Source of the DNA: an uncultured Oscillospiraceae bacterium
GTDB lineage: Bacteria; Bacillota; Clostridia; Oscillospirales; Oscillospiraceae
Direction: 5' to 3'
NCBI GenBank assembly: GCA_904395865.1
Contig: CAJFNY010000065.1
Span: forward strand, 1 to 64,000
DNA: 64,000 nucleotides
Part shown: positions 36,090-45,509 of the stretch, one piece after another
How positions within the stretch are numbered: the stretch's first letter is position 1
Layout: each line of letters starts with the position of its first letter
Translations under genes and position numbers: made by a program
The notes under the pieces: model-generated
Database searches by the model: none
Seen by the model: only the letters and a program-made list of their open reading frames with translations
What the model was told of the DNA's origin: nothing

Positions 36090-37204
36090 CGGTGTTCCCT
36101 CCACTCTGCGGCCAGCGCCAGCAGCCGCGCCCGGTCGTTTTCCGCCGGATGGTCCAGCACGTGGTCCAGCAGCCGGCGCAGCAGCGCGCCGGTCTCCGGC
36201 CCGCGGCCCAGGTCCCGGCCGGTGACGGCCAGCTGGGCGAGGGTCACGCAGCGCCCCGAGGCCTGCAGGGCCGCCAGCGGGGCCTCGCTGCCGTTCATGC
36301 GGCAGACGCACGCCGCCGTCTCCCAGCCGGCCCGGGCCACCAGGCGGGCCAGAGCCTCGCCGTCCGGCGCCGGCTGCCATTCCGCGGCTGCGGCGGTGCA
36401 CAGCCGCAGCGTCTGCCGGTCCAGCCGCAGGGCCTCCGGCCGCAGCGCCGGCAGCGCCGCCAGCAGGGAGGCCCACCGGGCGCACCGCTCCGGCAGGCAG
36501 CGGGGCGGAAAGGCGCCGGCGCCGCCGGGCGCCGCGCCGAAGGCCCGGAGCATGCCCAGCTCCGCCATCTCCAGTGCCGCTTCCGGCCGGGGGGAGAGGA
36601 GCGCCTTTTCCAGCTCGTCCCGCACCCGCTCGGCCGACAGCCGGGCGCACAGGGGCGCGCAGGCGGCCATGGCCGCCGCCGTGGCCGGTTCCACCGAAAA
36701 GCCCAGCTGCGCCGAAAACCGCACGGCCCGCAGCATCCGCAGCGCGTCCTCGGAGAAGCGCCGCGCCGGGTCGCCCACGGCCCGGAGAATGCCGGCCGTC
36801 AGGTCGGCCCGGCCGCCGAAGGGGTCGGTCAGCCGCCCCCGCAGGTCCAGGGCCATGGCGTTGACCGTGAAGTCCCGCCGGGCCAGGTCGCCTTCCAGGT
36901 CGTCCACGAAGGCGACGGCGTCGGGCCGCCGGCCGTCGGAGTAGCCGGACTCGGTGCGGAACGTTGTGACTTCGCACGGGACGCCGTCCTGGAGCACTGT
37001 GACGGTGCCGTGGCGGACGCCGGTGGGCATCGTCCGCGGGAAGAGGGCTGCCACCTGCTCCGGCCGGGCGGCGGTGGCCACGTCGTAGTCGTGGACCGGC
37101 CGGCCCAGCAGCAGGTCCCGGACGCAGCCGCCCACCAGCACCGCCCGGAAGCCCGCCGCCTCCAGCGTCTGCAGCACCGTCCGCGCCGCCGAGGATGCGT
37201 CCAT
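36086..37204 (-). CDS. cca: CCA tRNA nucleotidyltransferase / poly(A) polymerase family protein
   Basis: Class II nucleotidyltransferase, 372 residues. The head domain has [20 protein letters not shown] with catalytic Asp39 and Asp41, followed by [10 protein letters not shown] and the neck motif [22 protein letters not shown]. It adds or repairs the CCA end of tRNAs; a poly(A) polymerase cannot be excluded by sequence alone. ATG 37204 follows ACGGAGGGAGGGACGGGC. The promoter shares its -10 with murC. Confidence 0.92.
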   Translation of the reverse strand: MDASSAARTVLQTLEAAGFRAVLVGGCVRDLLLGRPVHDYDVATAARPEQVAALFPRTMPTGVRHGTVTVLQDGVPCEVTTFRTESGYSDGRRPDAVAFVDDLEGDLARRDFTVNAMALDLRGRLTDPFGGRADLTAGILRAVGDPARRFSEDALRMLRAVRFSAQLGFSVEPATAAAMAACAPLCARLSAERVRDELEKALLSPRPEAALEMAELGMLRAFGAAPGGAGAFPPRCLPERCARWASLLAALPALRPEALRLDRQTLRLCTAAAAEWQPAPDGEALARLVARAGWETAACVCRMNGSEAPLAALQASGRCVTLAQLAVTGRDLGRGPETGALLRRLLDHVLDHPAENDRARLLALAAEWREHR

Positions 37205-37253
37205 GCCCGTCCCTCCCTCCGTTGGCTTTCTGCCGGATTTCCCCAGATTTTTC

Positions 37254-37282
37254 TTGTCAGCCGTGTCTTTCCGTATTATAAT
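37254..37282 (+). promoter_or_regulatory. murC promoter
   Basis: TTGTCA (37254-37259), a 17 bp spacer, and TATAAT (37277-37282). Its -10 overlaps the -10 of the divergent cca promoter by four bases. Confidence 0.85.
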
Positions 37283-37303
37283 AAGTCCCTGGCACCGTTG
37301 CAA
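37275..37303 (-). promoter_or_regulatory. cca promoter
   Basis: Minus strand: TTGCAA (37303-37298), a 17 bp spacer, and TATAAT (37280-37275). Confidence 0.88.
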
Positions 37304-37332
37304 TCCCAAAATCTCAGTCGGGAGGAAACCTT

Positions 37333-38700
37333 ATGGCAAAGTACAATCCCCGGATCGGCGAATATCTCCGCCCCGGCCGGCGCATCCACCTGGTGGGCAT
37401 CGGCGGCGTCTCCATGCGGCCGCTGGGCCTGGTGCTGCGCGGCATGGGCGTGGACATCTCCGGTTCGGACATGAGCGAGTCGGCCTCCACGGCCGACCTG
37501 ATTGCCAAGGGTGTCCCGGTCACCATTGGCCACCGGGCCGCCAACATCGACGGCGCCGAGGCTCTGATCCGCACGGCCGCCGTCCACAACGACAACCCCG
37601 AGATCGCCGCGGCCCGGGCCAAGGGCATCCCGATCTTCGAGCGGGCCCAGGCGTGGGGGCACATCATGAAGTCGTACCGCCGGGCCATCTGCGTCGCCGG
37701 AACCCACGGCAAGACGACCACCACTTCTATGGTGACGCACATCTTCATGGAGGCGGCCGCCGACCCGACGGTGATGATCGGCGGCTTCCTGCCCCTGCTG
37801 GGGGCGGGCCACCGGGTGGGCGGCGGCGATACGATCATCATGGAGAGCTGCGAGTACTGCGACTCGTTCCTGAACTTTTTCCCCACCATCGCCGTGATCC
37901 TCAACGTGGAGGCCGACCACCTGGACTACTTCCGCGACCTGGCCGACGTCCAGCAGTCGTTCCGGGACTTCGCGCGGCTGGTGCCGGCCACGGGCCGCGT
38001 CATCGCCAACGGCGACGACCCCAACACCGCCGCGGCCCTGGAGGGGCTCCAGTATCTGACCTTCGGTCTGGGGGAGCACTGCGTCGTCCGGGCCGTCCGC
38101 TGCTCGCCCGACTGGCGCAGCTTCGACGCCGTCTGCGGCGGCGAGCCGTACGGCCACTTCGAGCTGGGCGTCCTGGGCGAGCACAACGTGCGCAATGCCC
38201 TGGCGGCCATCGCCGTGGCCTGGTACTGCGGCATCGACGGGGAGACGGCCGCCCGCGGCCTGGCGTCGTTCCACGGGGCCGGCCGCCGGCTGGAGTTCAA
38301 GGGCACATTCCACGGCGCCGACATCTACGACGACTACGCCCACCACCCCGGCGAGCTCCACGCGCTGCTGTCGGCCGTGCGCTCCATGGGCTACCGGCGG
38401 ATCGTCTGCGCCTTCCAACCCCACACGTACAGCCGCACCCACGCGCTGTTCGGCGATTTCGTCCGGGAGCTGCGGCAGGTGGACCAGCTGGTCCTGGCGG
38501 AGATCTACGCCGCCCGGGAGCAGAACACCCTGGGCATCTCGTCGGCCGACCTGGCCGCGGAGATCCCCGGCGCCGTGTTCTGCGAGACGCTGCCGCAGGT
38601 CACGGACTACCTCCGCAGCCAGGCGCGCCCCGGCGACGTGATCCTGACCGTCGGCGCCGGCGACATCTACAAGGCCGGCGAGGCGCTGCTGGAGCCGTAA
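37333..38700 (+). CDS. murC: UDP-N-acetylmuramate-L-alanine ligase
   Basis: First amino-acid-adding step of peptidoglycan precursor synthesis. 455 residues: N-terminal UDP-binding Rossmann domain (IHLVGIGGVSMRPLG), ATP loop AGTHGKTTT (122-130), the central-domain motif EADHLDYF, and the C-terminal ligase domain with YDDYAHHPGEL. The ATG follows GGGAGGAAACCTT. It is monocistronic and outside the dcw cluster that begins at 62 kb. Confidence 0.97.
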   Translation: MAKYNPRIGEYLRPGRRIHLVGIGGVSMRPLGLVLRGMGVDISGSDMSESASTADLIAKGVPVTIGHRAANIDGAEALIRTAAVHNDNPEIAAARAKGIPIFERAQAWGHIMKSYRRAICVAGTHGKTTTTSMVTHIFMEAAADPTVMIGGFLPLLGAGHRVGGGDTIIMESCEYCDSFLNFFPTIAVILNVEADHLDYFRDLADVQQSFRDFARLVPATGRVIANGDDPNTAAALEGLQYLTFGLGEHCVVRAVRCSPDWRSFDAVCGGEPYGHFELGVLGEHNVRNALAAIAVAWYCGIDGETAARGLASFHGAGRRLEFKGTFHGADIYDDYAHHPGELHALLSAVRSMGYRRIVCAFQPHTYSRTHALFGDFVRELRQVDQLVLAEIYAAREQNTLGISSADLAAEIPGAVFCETLPQVTDYLRSQARPGDVILTVGAGDIYKAGEALLEP

Positions 38701-38715
38701 CCTGCCAACCCTTCC

Positions 38716-38746
38716 GGCCCGGAGGCGGCTTGCCTCCGGGCCTTTT
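38716..38746 (+). terminator. Intrinsic terminator after murC
   Basis: An 11 bp stem GGCCCGGAGGC/GCCTCCGGGCC (38716-38726, 38732-38742), then TTTT. Confidence 0.92.
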
Positions 38747-38786
38747 GTGCCTGGTCGGACTTTTTCTGAGGCGGCCCGGCGGGGCG

Positions 38787-38815
38787 TTGCGCCCGGCGGG
38801 CAAAGATGGTACAAT
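38787..38815 (+). promoter_or_regulatory. Promoter of the comEC operon
   Basis: TTGCGC (38787-38792), a 17 bp spacer, and TACAAT (38810-38815) preceded by TGG. It gives a roughly 165-base leader. Confidence 0.8.
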
Positions 38816-38895
38816 AGGCCCGGAACCGCGCAAAACGCGGCGGCGCGCAGGGCGCGCCTCGTTCTCCGCCGCCGGCGGAGGACACCGGGCTTGTA

Positions 38896-38954
38896 CCACC
38901 GTATTCCGACCGGCTGCGCCGGGATCCTGCCGGCAGGGCCGGAAGATACGGTGG
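38896..38954 (+). promoter_or_regulatory. Long hairpin in the comEC leader
   Basis: CCACCGTAT/ATACGGTGG arms (38896-38904, 38946-38954), extended inward by TCCG/CGGA, enclose a 40-base GC-rich interior, between the comEC promoter and the GTG start. Role unknown. Confidence 0.5.
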
Positions 38955-38987
38955 AATCGTCCCGCAGACTGGCCGGGAGGTGGGCGC

Positions 38988-41231
38988 GTGCGGAGGCTGG
39001 CTTGGTTTTCCGGAGGCTTCTGCGCCGCGGCGCTGGCCGCGGCGCTGGCGTGGCCTGCGGCCTGGATCCTGGCGGCAGCGGGCGCCGCCGCGGGGCTGTG
39101 CGCGCTGCTGCGCCGCAGCTGGCTGCCGCGGGCCGTGATCCTCTGCCTGGGCCTCTGCGCCGGATGCCTGTGGTGCGGCGTGTGGGCCGCCCGGCAGCTG
39201 CCGGCTCTGGCAGCGTGGGACGGCCGGACGGCGGCGCTGACCGTCGAGGCCTCCGGCTACAGCCGCGCCACGGCGTACGGCACCGCCACTGATGCGGTGC
39301 TGACCCTGGACGGCCACCGCCACCGGGCCGTGGTGTACGGTGGGCCCGATGTGCAGCTCCGCCCCGGCGACCGGATCACCGGCACCATGGCCCTGGCGGC
39401 CACCGACGGCACCTGGGGCAGCGAAACCGTCTACCAGGCGTCCCGCGGCGTGGACTTCACGGCCTCTCTGGCGGCCGGCTGCACCGTGGAGCCGGCCGCG
39501 TCGGTGCCCCTGCGGTACGCGCCGGCCGTCCTGGCCCACCGGCTGGAGTCGGTGCTGCTGGAGCTGCTGCCGCCCGACGAGGGCGGCTACGCCGCGGCGC
39601 TGCTGACCGGCCGGCGGGACGGGATCTCCGACCGGCTGGACGGGCAGCTCCGCCGCTCCGGGACGCTCCACGTGGTGGCCGTCTCGGGCATGCACGTCTC
39701 GATCCTGACGGCCGCCCTGCTCCTGCTGCTGGGGAACCGCCGGCGCCTGGGGGCGCTGGTGGCCCTGCCGCTGATCTGGTGCTTTTCGCTGGCCGTGGGC
39801 ATGACGGCCTCGGTCGTCCGCGCGGCGGTGATGCAGACGGTGCTGCTGCTGGCGCCGATCCTCCGGCGGGAGAACGACCCGCCCACGTCGCTGCTGGCGG
39901 CCCTGATGGTGCTGGTGCTGCCGAATCCGCGGGCCGTGCTGGACGTGGGGCTGCAGCTGTCGTTCGCGTCGGCGGCGGGGCTGCTGCTGTTCTCCCGGCG
40001 GTGCTACGGCGCCCTCTGCGCGCCGCGGCCGGTCCGGCGGCTGCTGAAAAGCCCGGCGGGGCTCGTGCTCCGGCCGGTGCTGGCCGGCGTCGCCGCCTCC
40101 GTGGCCGTGCTGCCGCTGACGATGCCGCTGAACCTGCTGTATTTCGACGCCTGCTCCCTGGCTGCGCCTCTGAGCAGCGCTCTGATCGTGCCGCTGATCC
40201 CGGCGGCCTTCGTGCTGACGGTGGCCACGGCCGCTCTGGGCCTGGGCTGGCTCCCGGCGGCGGCCGTCCTGGCCGTGCCGCTGCAATGGCTGCTGGCGCT
40301 GCTGATCGGGCTGACCCGGTGGATTGCCGGGCTGCCCTTCGCATCCCTCTCCGCCGGCAGCGGCTACCAGCTGGCCTTCCTGGCCGGGGTGTACGGCATC
40401 CTGCTGGCGGTGCTGCTGGCCCGAAAACCGCTGCGCCCGGCCGTGCCCGCCGGCTGCGCCGTCAGCCTGTTCTGCCTCTGCCTGCTGCTGAGCTCGCTGG
40501 AACTGGACGCGGCGCAGCTGTCGGTGACAGTCCTGGACGTGGGTCAGGGCCAGTGCATCTACGCCGAGTCCAAGGGCGCCTCAGCCGTGTACGACTGCGG
40601 CGGCGACGGCGACCCGGCCGGGACGGCCTTCCAGTTCCTCCAGGACCGGGGCCGCTTCTCCGTGGACTTTCTGGTGGTCAGCCACTACGACGCCGACCAC
40701 GCCGGCGGCGTGGCCGAGCTGCTGCGCCTGGTGGAGGTGGGCGCAGTCTACCTGCCGGCGACGCCCGACGAGGCCGGCCGTCAGGCCGAGATCCTGGCGG
40801 CCGCCGCCGAAACCGGGACGGCCGCCGTTTTCCTCACTGCCGACACGGCGCTGCCCTTCGGCGCGGCCGCCGTGACGCTGCTGGCACCGGTGCGCCCGAC
40901 GGACGGCAACGACGGCAGCGTCGCGGCCCTCTGGCAGTCGGCCGGCTTCGACGTACTGCTGACCGGCGACCTGAGCGCGGAGGCGGAGGAAGCGCTGCTG
41001 GCCGCCCATCCCATGGCGGCCGTGGAGGTCCTGGTGGCCGGCCACCACGGCGCCGCGTCCACCACCGGCCCGGCGCTGCTGGCGGCGCTGGAGCCGGAGA
41101 CCGTGCTGATCTCCGTGGGCGCCGGCAACGGGTACGGCCATCCGGCGCCGGAGACCCTGGCCCGCCTGGCCGAGGCCGGCGCGGCCGTCTACCGCACGGA
41201 CCAGTGCGGCAACATCACCGTCAGGAGGTGA
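38988..41231 (+). CDS. comEC: DNA internalization-related competence protein ComEC/Rec2
   Basis: Membrane channel for transformation DNA, 747 residues from GTG 38988 with GGGAGGTGGGCGC. An N-terminal hydrophobic pair and a DUF4131-type OB domain come first. The Competence domain follows with many helices (VVAVSGMHVSIL is its typical opening). The C-terminal metallo-beta-lactamase-like domain has VLDVGQGQ, SHYDADHAGG and GHHGAASTT, so the putative nuclease site is intact. The much longer upstream frame runs through murC out of frame and is rejected. ComF is encoded at 52.9 kb. Confidence 0.92.
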   Translation: MRRLAWFSGGFCAAALAAALAWPAAWILAAAGAAAGLCALLRRSWLPRAVILCLGLCAGCLWCGVWAARQLPALAAWDGRTAALTVEASGYSRATAYGTATDAVLTLDGHRHRAVVYGGPDVQLRPGDRITGTMALAATDGTWGSETVYQASRGVDFTASLAAGCTVEPAASVPLRYAPAVLAHRLESVLLELLPPDEGGYAAALLTGRRDGISDRLDGQLRRSGTLHVVAVSGMHVSILTAALLLLLGNRRRLGALVALPLIWCFSLAVGMTASVVRAAVMQTVLLLAPILRRENDPPTSLLAALMVLVLPNPRAVLDVGLQLSFASAAGLLLFSRRCYGALCAPRPVRRLLKSPAGLVLRPVLAGVAASVAVLPLTMPLNLLYFDACSLAAPLSSALIVPLIPAAFVLTVATAALGLGWLPAAAVLAVPLQWLLALLIGLTRWIAGLPFASLSAGSGYQLAFLAGVYGILLAVLLARKPLRPAVPAGCAVSLFCLCLLLSSLELDAAQLSVTVLDVGQGQCIYAESKGASAVYDCGGDGDPAGTAFQFLQDRGRFSVDFLVVSHYDADHAGGVAELLRLVEVGAVYLPATPDEAGRQAEILAAAAETGTAAVFLTADTALPFGAAAVTLLAPVRPTDGNDGSVAALWQSAGFDVLLTGDLSAEAEEALLAAHPMAAVEVLVAGHHGAASTTGPALLAALEPETVLISVGAGNGYGHPAPETLARLAEAGAAVYRTDQCGNITVRR

Positions 41232-41235
41232 GCCC

Positions 41236-42279
41236 TTGGCGCGGAAAGCTCCGGCCGCCAATGCGGCGTATCAACAACTGAAATCCGACCTGAAGGCCGG
41301 CACCCTCGGCTCGTGCTACATTCTCTACGGCGAGGAGGCGTACCTGCGGGAGTACTACCTGGACCGCATGCGCAAAAAGCTCCTGGACGGGCCGGCCGAG
41401 GCGTTCAACTACCACCGCTTCCGCCGGGAGGACCTGGACTGGGACGCGGTGGCCGAGGCGGTGGAGGCCATGCCCATGCTGGCCGAGCGCACCGTGGTGG
41501 AGGTGGACGACGTGGACCTGTACCGGGAGCCGGAGGCCGCCCGGGAGAAGCTCATCGCCATCCTGGACGACCTCCCGGACTACTGCTGCCTGATCTTCGT
41601 CTACGACACGGTGGACTTTACCCAGGACAAGCGGCTGAAGAAGCTCCACAAGGCCCTGGAGCGGGCCCAGTGCGTGGAGTTCCGCCGCCAGAGCGGCGCG
41701 GAGCTCCGGGCGTGGATCCAGCGCCAGGCCCAGCGGGGCGGCAAGACCATGGACAACGCCGTGGCCGACCATCTGGCCTTTCTGACCGACGGCTCCCTGA
41801 GCAGCCTCTCCTCGGAGGTGCAGAAGCTGACGGCCTACGCCGCCGGCCCGGCCATCACCCGCCAGGACGTGGACGCCGTGGTGGAGCCGACCCTGACGGC
41901 CGTCAGCTTCGACATCTCCAACGCCCTGGCCGACGGCGACTACGACCGGGCCCTGGCCAAGCTCCGGGACCTGCTGGCCATGCAGCAGGACGAGACGCTG
42001 CTGCTGGGTGCCATCTCGGCTCAGATGCGGCGGCTGCTGTACGCCCGGATCCTCGGCGAGCACGGCAAGGGCGCCGACCAGCTGGCGTCCCTCTGCGGCA
42101 TGAGCGAGTACGGCGCGCGCCTGACCGTCTCGGCCGCCCGGCGGCTGCCGACGGAGCGGTGCGCCCGGGCCGTCACGGCCTGCCTGGAGGCCGACCGGCA
42201 GCTGAAGACGTCCGCCGGCGACGGGCCGCGGATCCTGGAGCTGCTGCTGGTGCGCCTGGCCCAGGAGGCGGAGCCGTGA
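41236..42279 (+). CDS. holA: DNA polymerase III subunit delta
   Basis: Clamp-loader subunit that opens the beta clamp. 347 residues from TTG 41236; its AGGAGGTGA ribosome site contains the comEC stop codon, so the two are coupled. The N-terminal AAA+-like fold has CYILYGEEAYLREYYL, and the remaining architecture (C-terminal helical collar) matches HolA of Firmicutes. The comEC-holA pairing is common in this phylum. Confidence 0.94.
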   Translation: MARKAPAANAAYQQLKSDLKAGTLGSCYILYGEEAYLREYYLDRMRKKLLDGPAEAFNYHRFRREDLDWDAVAEAVEAMPMLAERTVVEVDDVDLYREPEAAREKLIAILDDLPDYCCLIFVYDTVDFTQDKRLKKLHKALERAQCVEFRRQSGAELRAWIQRQAQRGGKTMDNAVADHLAFLTDGSLSSLSSEVQKLTAYAAGPAITRQDVDAVVEPTLTAVSFDISNALADGDYDRALAKLRDLLAMQQDETLLLGAISAQMRRLLYARILGEHGKGADQLASLCGMSEYGARLTVSAARRLPTERCARAVTACLEADRQLKTSAGDGPRILELLLVRLAQEAEP

Positions 42280-42875
42280 TCCGCGTCCGCCAGGCCATCG
42301 TCGTGGAGGGGCGGTACGACCGGAACACCCTGCGCCAGCTGGTGGACGCGCCGATCTTCGAGACCGGCGGCTTCCGCGTCCTCAAGGACCGGGAGCTGCT
42401 GGCCCTGCTGCGGCGGGCCGCCGAGCGCCGGGGGCTCATCATCCTCACCGACTCCGACGGCGCCGGCTTCGTGATCCGCAGCTTCCTCAGGGGCGCCCTG
42501 CCCAGGGACCGGGTGCTCCACGCCTACATCCCCGACGTCTACGGCAAGGAGCGCCGCAAGCGCGCCCCGGGCAAGGAGGGGAAGGTGGGCGTGGAGGGCA
42601 TGCCGCCCCAGGTGCTGCTGGAGGCCCTGCGGGCTGCCGGCGCCGACATCGAGGGGGAGGACGACGGCCGCCCGGCCGGCGAGCTCCTGACGAAGGCCGA
42701 CCTGTTCGACCTGGGCCTCTCGGGCCGGCCCGACAGCGCCGCCCGCCGAAAGGCCCTTCAGGCGCGGCTGCGCCTGCCGGAGCACCTGAGTGCCAACGCG
42801 CTGCTGGAGGCGCTGAACCTGCTGTTCACCCGCAGGGAATTTTTCGCGTATTACGAAGGAGAAACCGATGATTGA
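42276..42875 (+). CDS. rnmV: Ribonuclease M5 / TOPRIM DUF4093 protein
   Basis: A 199-residue TOPRIM protein that matures 5S rRNA in Gram-positive bacteria. AIVVEGRYDRNTL gives the TOPRIM Glu, and LIILTDSDGAGF the DxD. The C-terminal DUF4093 region (KADLFDLGLSGRPDSAARRK) is typical. It starts with GTG in a 4-base overlap with holA. An rsmA gene often follows rnmV elsewhere; here an ABC-F gene does. Confidence 0.87.
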   Translation: MIRVRQAIVVEGRYDRNTLRQLVDAPIFETGGFRVLKDRELLALLRRAAERRGLIILTDSDGAGFVIRSFLRGALPRDRVLHAYIPDVYGKERRKRAPGKEGKVGVEGMPPQVLLEALRAAGADIEGEDDGRPAGELLTKADLFDLGLSGRPDSAARRKALQARLRLPEHLSANALLEALNLLFTRREFFAYYEGETDD

Positions 42876-44760
42876 TATATCCGTGAAGGATCTGGTCAAG
42901 TCGTACGACGTGGATGAAAACCTGCTGGACGGCCTGACCTTCGACGTCAACGAGGGGGAGCGGGTGGCGATCCTCGGCCGCAACGGCGCCGGAAAGACGA
43001 CGCTGTTCAGGATCCTCACCGGGGAGATCGGCTACGACAGCGGCGAGATCCGCATCGCCGCCGGCCGGCGGATGGGGCTGATCTCCCAGATCCCCAACTA
43101 CCCGGAAGCGTACACCGTGGAGGACGTGCTGCGCACGGCCTTCCGGGAGCTGGAGGCCCTGCGGCGGAAGCTGCAGGCCCTGGAGGCGCAGATGACCGGC
43201 GACGATTCGCCGGCCCTGCTGCGGCAGTACGACGAGCTGTCGGCCCGCTTCGCCGCCGGCGGCGGATATGAGACCGACGTGGAGACGGACAAGACGTGCA
43301 ACGGCCTGGGCATTCCGGCCGACATGCGGGCCCGCCGGTTCTCCGAGCTGTCCGGCGGCGAAAAGACCCGGGTCAACCTGGCCCGGCTGCTGCTGGAAAA
43401 GACGGACATCCTGCTGCTGGACGAGCCCACCAACCACCTGGACCTGAAGAGCGTCGAGTGGCTGGAGGCGTACCTGCTGCGGTTCAAGGGGACGGTGCTG
43501 ACCATCTCCCACGACCGGTACTTCCTGGACCGGGTGGTCCAGCGGGTCATTGAGCTGCGGGGCGGGAAGGCCGAGTTCTACAGCGGGAACTACTCGTTCT
43601 ACGTCCAGGAGAAGGAGGCCCGCTACCAGCTTCAGCTGCGCCAGTACGAGCAGGAGCAGGCGAAGCTGAAGCAGCTGGGGTACACCCTGGAGCGCATGAA
43701 GGGCTGGGGCATCAACAACCGCACCCTCTACCGCCGGGCCATGTCCATCCAGCACCGGATGGAGCGCATCGAAAAGACGGAGCGGCCGACGAAGGAACGC
43801 ACCCTCTCGGTGCGCTTCGCCGAGAAGGAATTCCACGGGGACGAGGTGCTGTCCATCCGCGGCCTCTCCAAGAAGTTCGGCGACCGGACGCTGTTCTCCG
43901 ACGTGGAGCTGCTGGTGGAGGGCGGCCAGCGCATCGCCTTCCTGGGGGACAACGGCACCGGCAAGTCCACGTTCCTGAAAATCCTCCTGGGGGAGGAGGC
44001 GCCCACCGCCGGCCGGCTGCGGTTCGGCCCGTCGGTGCGGACGGCGTACCTGCCCCAGATCATCCGCTTCGCCCACCCGGAGCGCAGCCTGCTGGACACG
44101 ATGCTCTACGAGAAGAACTGCTCCACCCAGGAGGCCCGGGACCGGCTGGGCGCGTTCCTGTTCCAGGGGGAGGACGTGTTCAAGCCCGTGGCCAGCCTGT
44201 CCGGCGGTGAGCAGTCCCGGCTGCGGCTGTGCATGCTCATGGACGAGAAGATCAACTTCCTGATCCTCGACGAGCCCACGAACCATCTGGACATCGCCTC
44301 CCGGGAGTGGATCGAGGCGGCCCTGGACGATTACGAGGGCACGCTGCTCTTCGTCTCCCACGACCGGTACTTCGTCGACCGGTTTGCCACCCGCGTCTGG
44401 GAGCTGCGGGAGGAGAAGATCTTCGACTACCCCTTCGGCTACGAGAAGTACCGGGCCATCCGGGAGCGGGAGCTGCAGCAGGCCCCGCCGCCCGCCGCCC
44501 CGGTGAAGGAGAAGAAGCCGCCCCGGGTCAGGACGCCCGGCGGCACCAAGGAGCTGGAGAAGCAGGTGGCCCGCCTGGAGCGGGAGATTGAGAAGCAGGA
44601 GGCCGCCGTGGCCGCCTGCGACGAGGCCATCGCCGCCTCCGCCAGCGACTATCAGGCCCTGGCCGCGGCCATGGCCGAGAAGGAGCAGGCCGAGGCCGTC
44701 CTGGCCGACCTGTACGGCCGGTGGGAGGCCGCGTCGGAGGAACTGGAGGCCCGGTCGTGA
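42868..44760 (+). CDS. ABC-F family ATPase
   Basis: A soluble tandem ABC protein without transmembrane domains, 630 residues. First domain: GRNGAGKTT, LSGGEKTRVNLARLLL, LLLDEPTNHLD. Second domain: GDNGTGKST, LSGGEQSRLRLCML, LILDEPTNHLD. An interdomain linker (about 240-310) includes the charged P-site tRNA-interaction region, and a C-terminal coiled coil (about 555-625) is present. ABC-F proteins act on ribosomes in translation or antibiotic protection; the subfamily cannot be decided. It overlaps rnmV by 8 bases. Confidence 0.9.
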   Translation: MIDISVKDLVKSYDVDENLLDGLTFDVNEGERVAILGRNGAGKTTLFRILTGEIGYDSGEIRIAAGRRMGLISQIPNYPEAYTVEDVLRTAFRELEALRRKLQALEAQMTGDDSPALLRQYDELSARFAAGGGYETDVETDKTCNGLGIPADMRARRFSELSGGEKTRVNLARLLLEKTDILLLDEPTNHLDLKSVEWLEAYLLRFKGTVLTISHDRYFLDRVVQRVIELRGGKAEFYSGNYSFYVQEKEARYQLQLRQYEQEQAKLKQLGYTLERMKGWGINNRTLYRRAMSIQHRMERIEKTERPTKERTLSVRFAEKEFHGDEVLSIRGLSKKFGDRTLFSDVELLVEGGQRIAFLGDNGTGKSTFLKILLGEEAPTAGRLRFGPSVRTAYLPQIIRFAHPERSLLDTMLYEKNCSTQEARDRLGAFLFQGEDVFKPVASLSGGEQSRLRLCMLMDEKINFLILDEPTNHLDIASREWIEAALDDYEGTLLFVSHDRYFVDRFATRVWELREEKIFDYPFGYEKYRAIRERELQQAPPPAAPVKEKKPPRVRTPGGTKELEKQVARLEREIEKQEAAVAACDEAIAASASDYQALAAAMAEKEQAEAVLADLYGRWEAASEELEARS

Positions 44761-45500
44761 GGGGGCGGCTGTGGGCCGGCGCGGCGCTGCTGGCCGTGGG
44801 CCTGGCCGTCAGCCTTCTGCCGTGGGACACGCTGTTCTCCGGCCTGACACTGATGGGCTTCGGCGTCCTCTGCCTGGCGGACCGGTTTTTCGAGAAGCAC
44901 GGATGGAAACGGGGGTGGCGGAGGTTGACGTGGGGCATCGGCATCGCCGTGTTCGTGCTCCTGGCGGGCGGCATGACGCTGGTGGGCCTGGGCGGCCGCA
45001 GCCAGTGGGACGCGGCGCGCCAGTCGGAGTACGCCGTCGTCCTGGGCGCCCAGATCCGCGGCGACGACCCGTCGCCCACCCTGGCCCGCCGCCTGGAGGT
45101 GGGGCTGCAGTACCTGCAGGAGAACGCCGGCGGCATCCTGATCGTCTCCGGCGGCCAGGGGCCCGACGAGGACCGGACCGAGGCGTCGGTCATGTACGAC
45201 TATCTGGAAGCCCGGGGCGCCGACATGACCCGGGTGTACCGGGAGGAGGACTCCCACAACACCCGCCAGAACCTGGAGAACTCCGCGGCCCTGGCCGCCT
45301 CCCTGGGGATTGACCCGTCGTCGCCGACGATCATCTCCAGCGAGTACCACCTCTGCCGCGCCAAATACATCGCGTCCACCCTGGGGCTGACGCCGTCGGC
45401 TCTGGGCAGCGAGACGACGCCGTGGCTTCTGAAGGCCAACTATCTGCTGCGGGAGGTCTTTGCCTTCGTCAAGGCCTGGGCCGTGGCCGGCCGGCTGTGA
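44757..45500 (+). CDS. YdcF/SanA-like DUF218 membrane protein
   Basis: 247 residues from GTG 44757 in a GTGA overlap with the ABC-F gene. Two N-terminal hydrophobic stretches, then the DUF218 domain with YAVVLGAQIRGDDPSPTLARR, IVSGGQGPDEDRTEA, DSHNTRQNLENS and ISSEYHLCRA. The domain is linked to envelope integrity (SanA, ElyC) but its activity is not established. It is the last gene of the comEC operon. Confidence 0.88.
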   Translation: MRGRLWAGAALLAVGLAVSLLPWDTLFSGLTLMGFGVLCLADRFFEKHGWKRGWRRLTWGIGIAVFVLLAGGMTLVGLGGRSQWDAARQSEYAVVLGAQIRGDDPSPTLARRLEVGLQYLQENAGGILIVSGGQGPDEDRTEASVMYDYLEARGADMTRVYREEDSHNTRQNLENSAALAASLGIDPSSPTIISSEYHLCRAKYIASTLGLTPSALGSETTPWLLKANYLLREVFAFVKAWAVAGRL

Positions 45501-45509
45501 GCGGCGGCG

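Noticed and set aside
37203-38987. Extended ComEC frame starting before murC
   Set aside because: It overlaps murC out of frame, and a strong ribosome site precedes GTG 38988.
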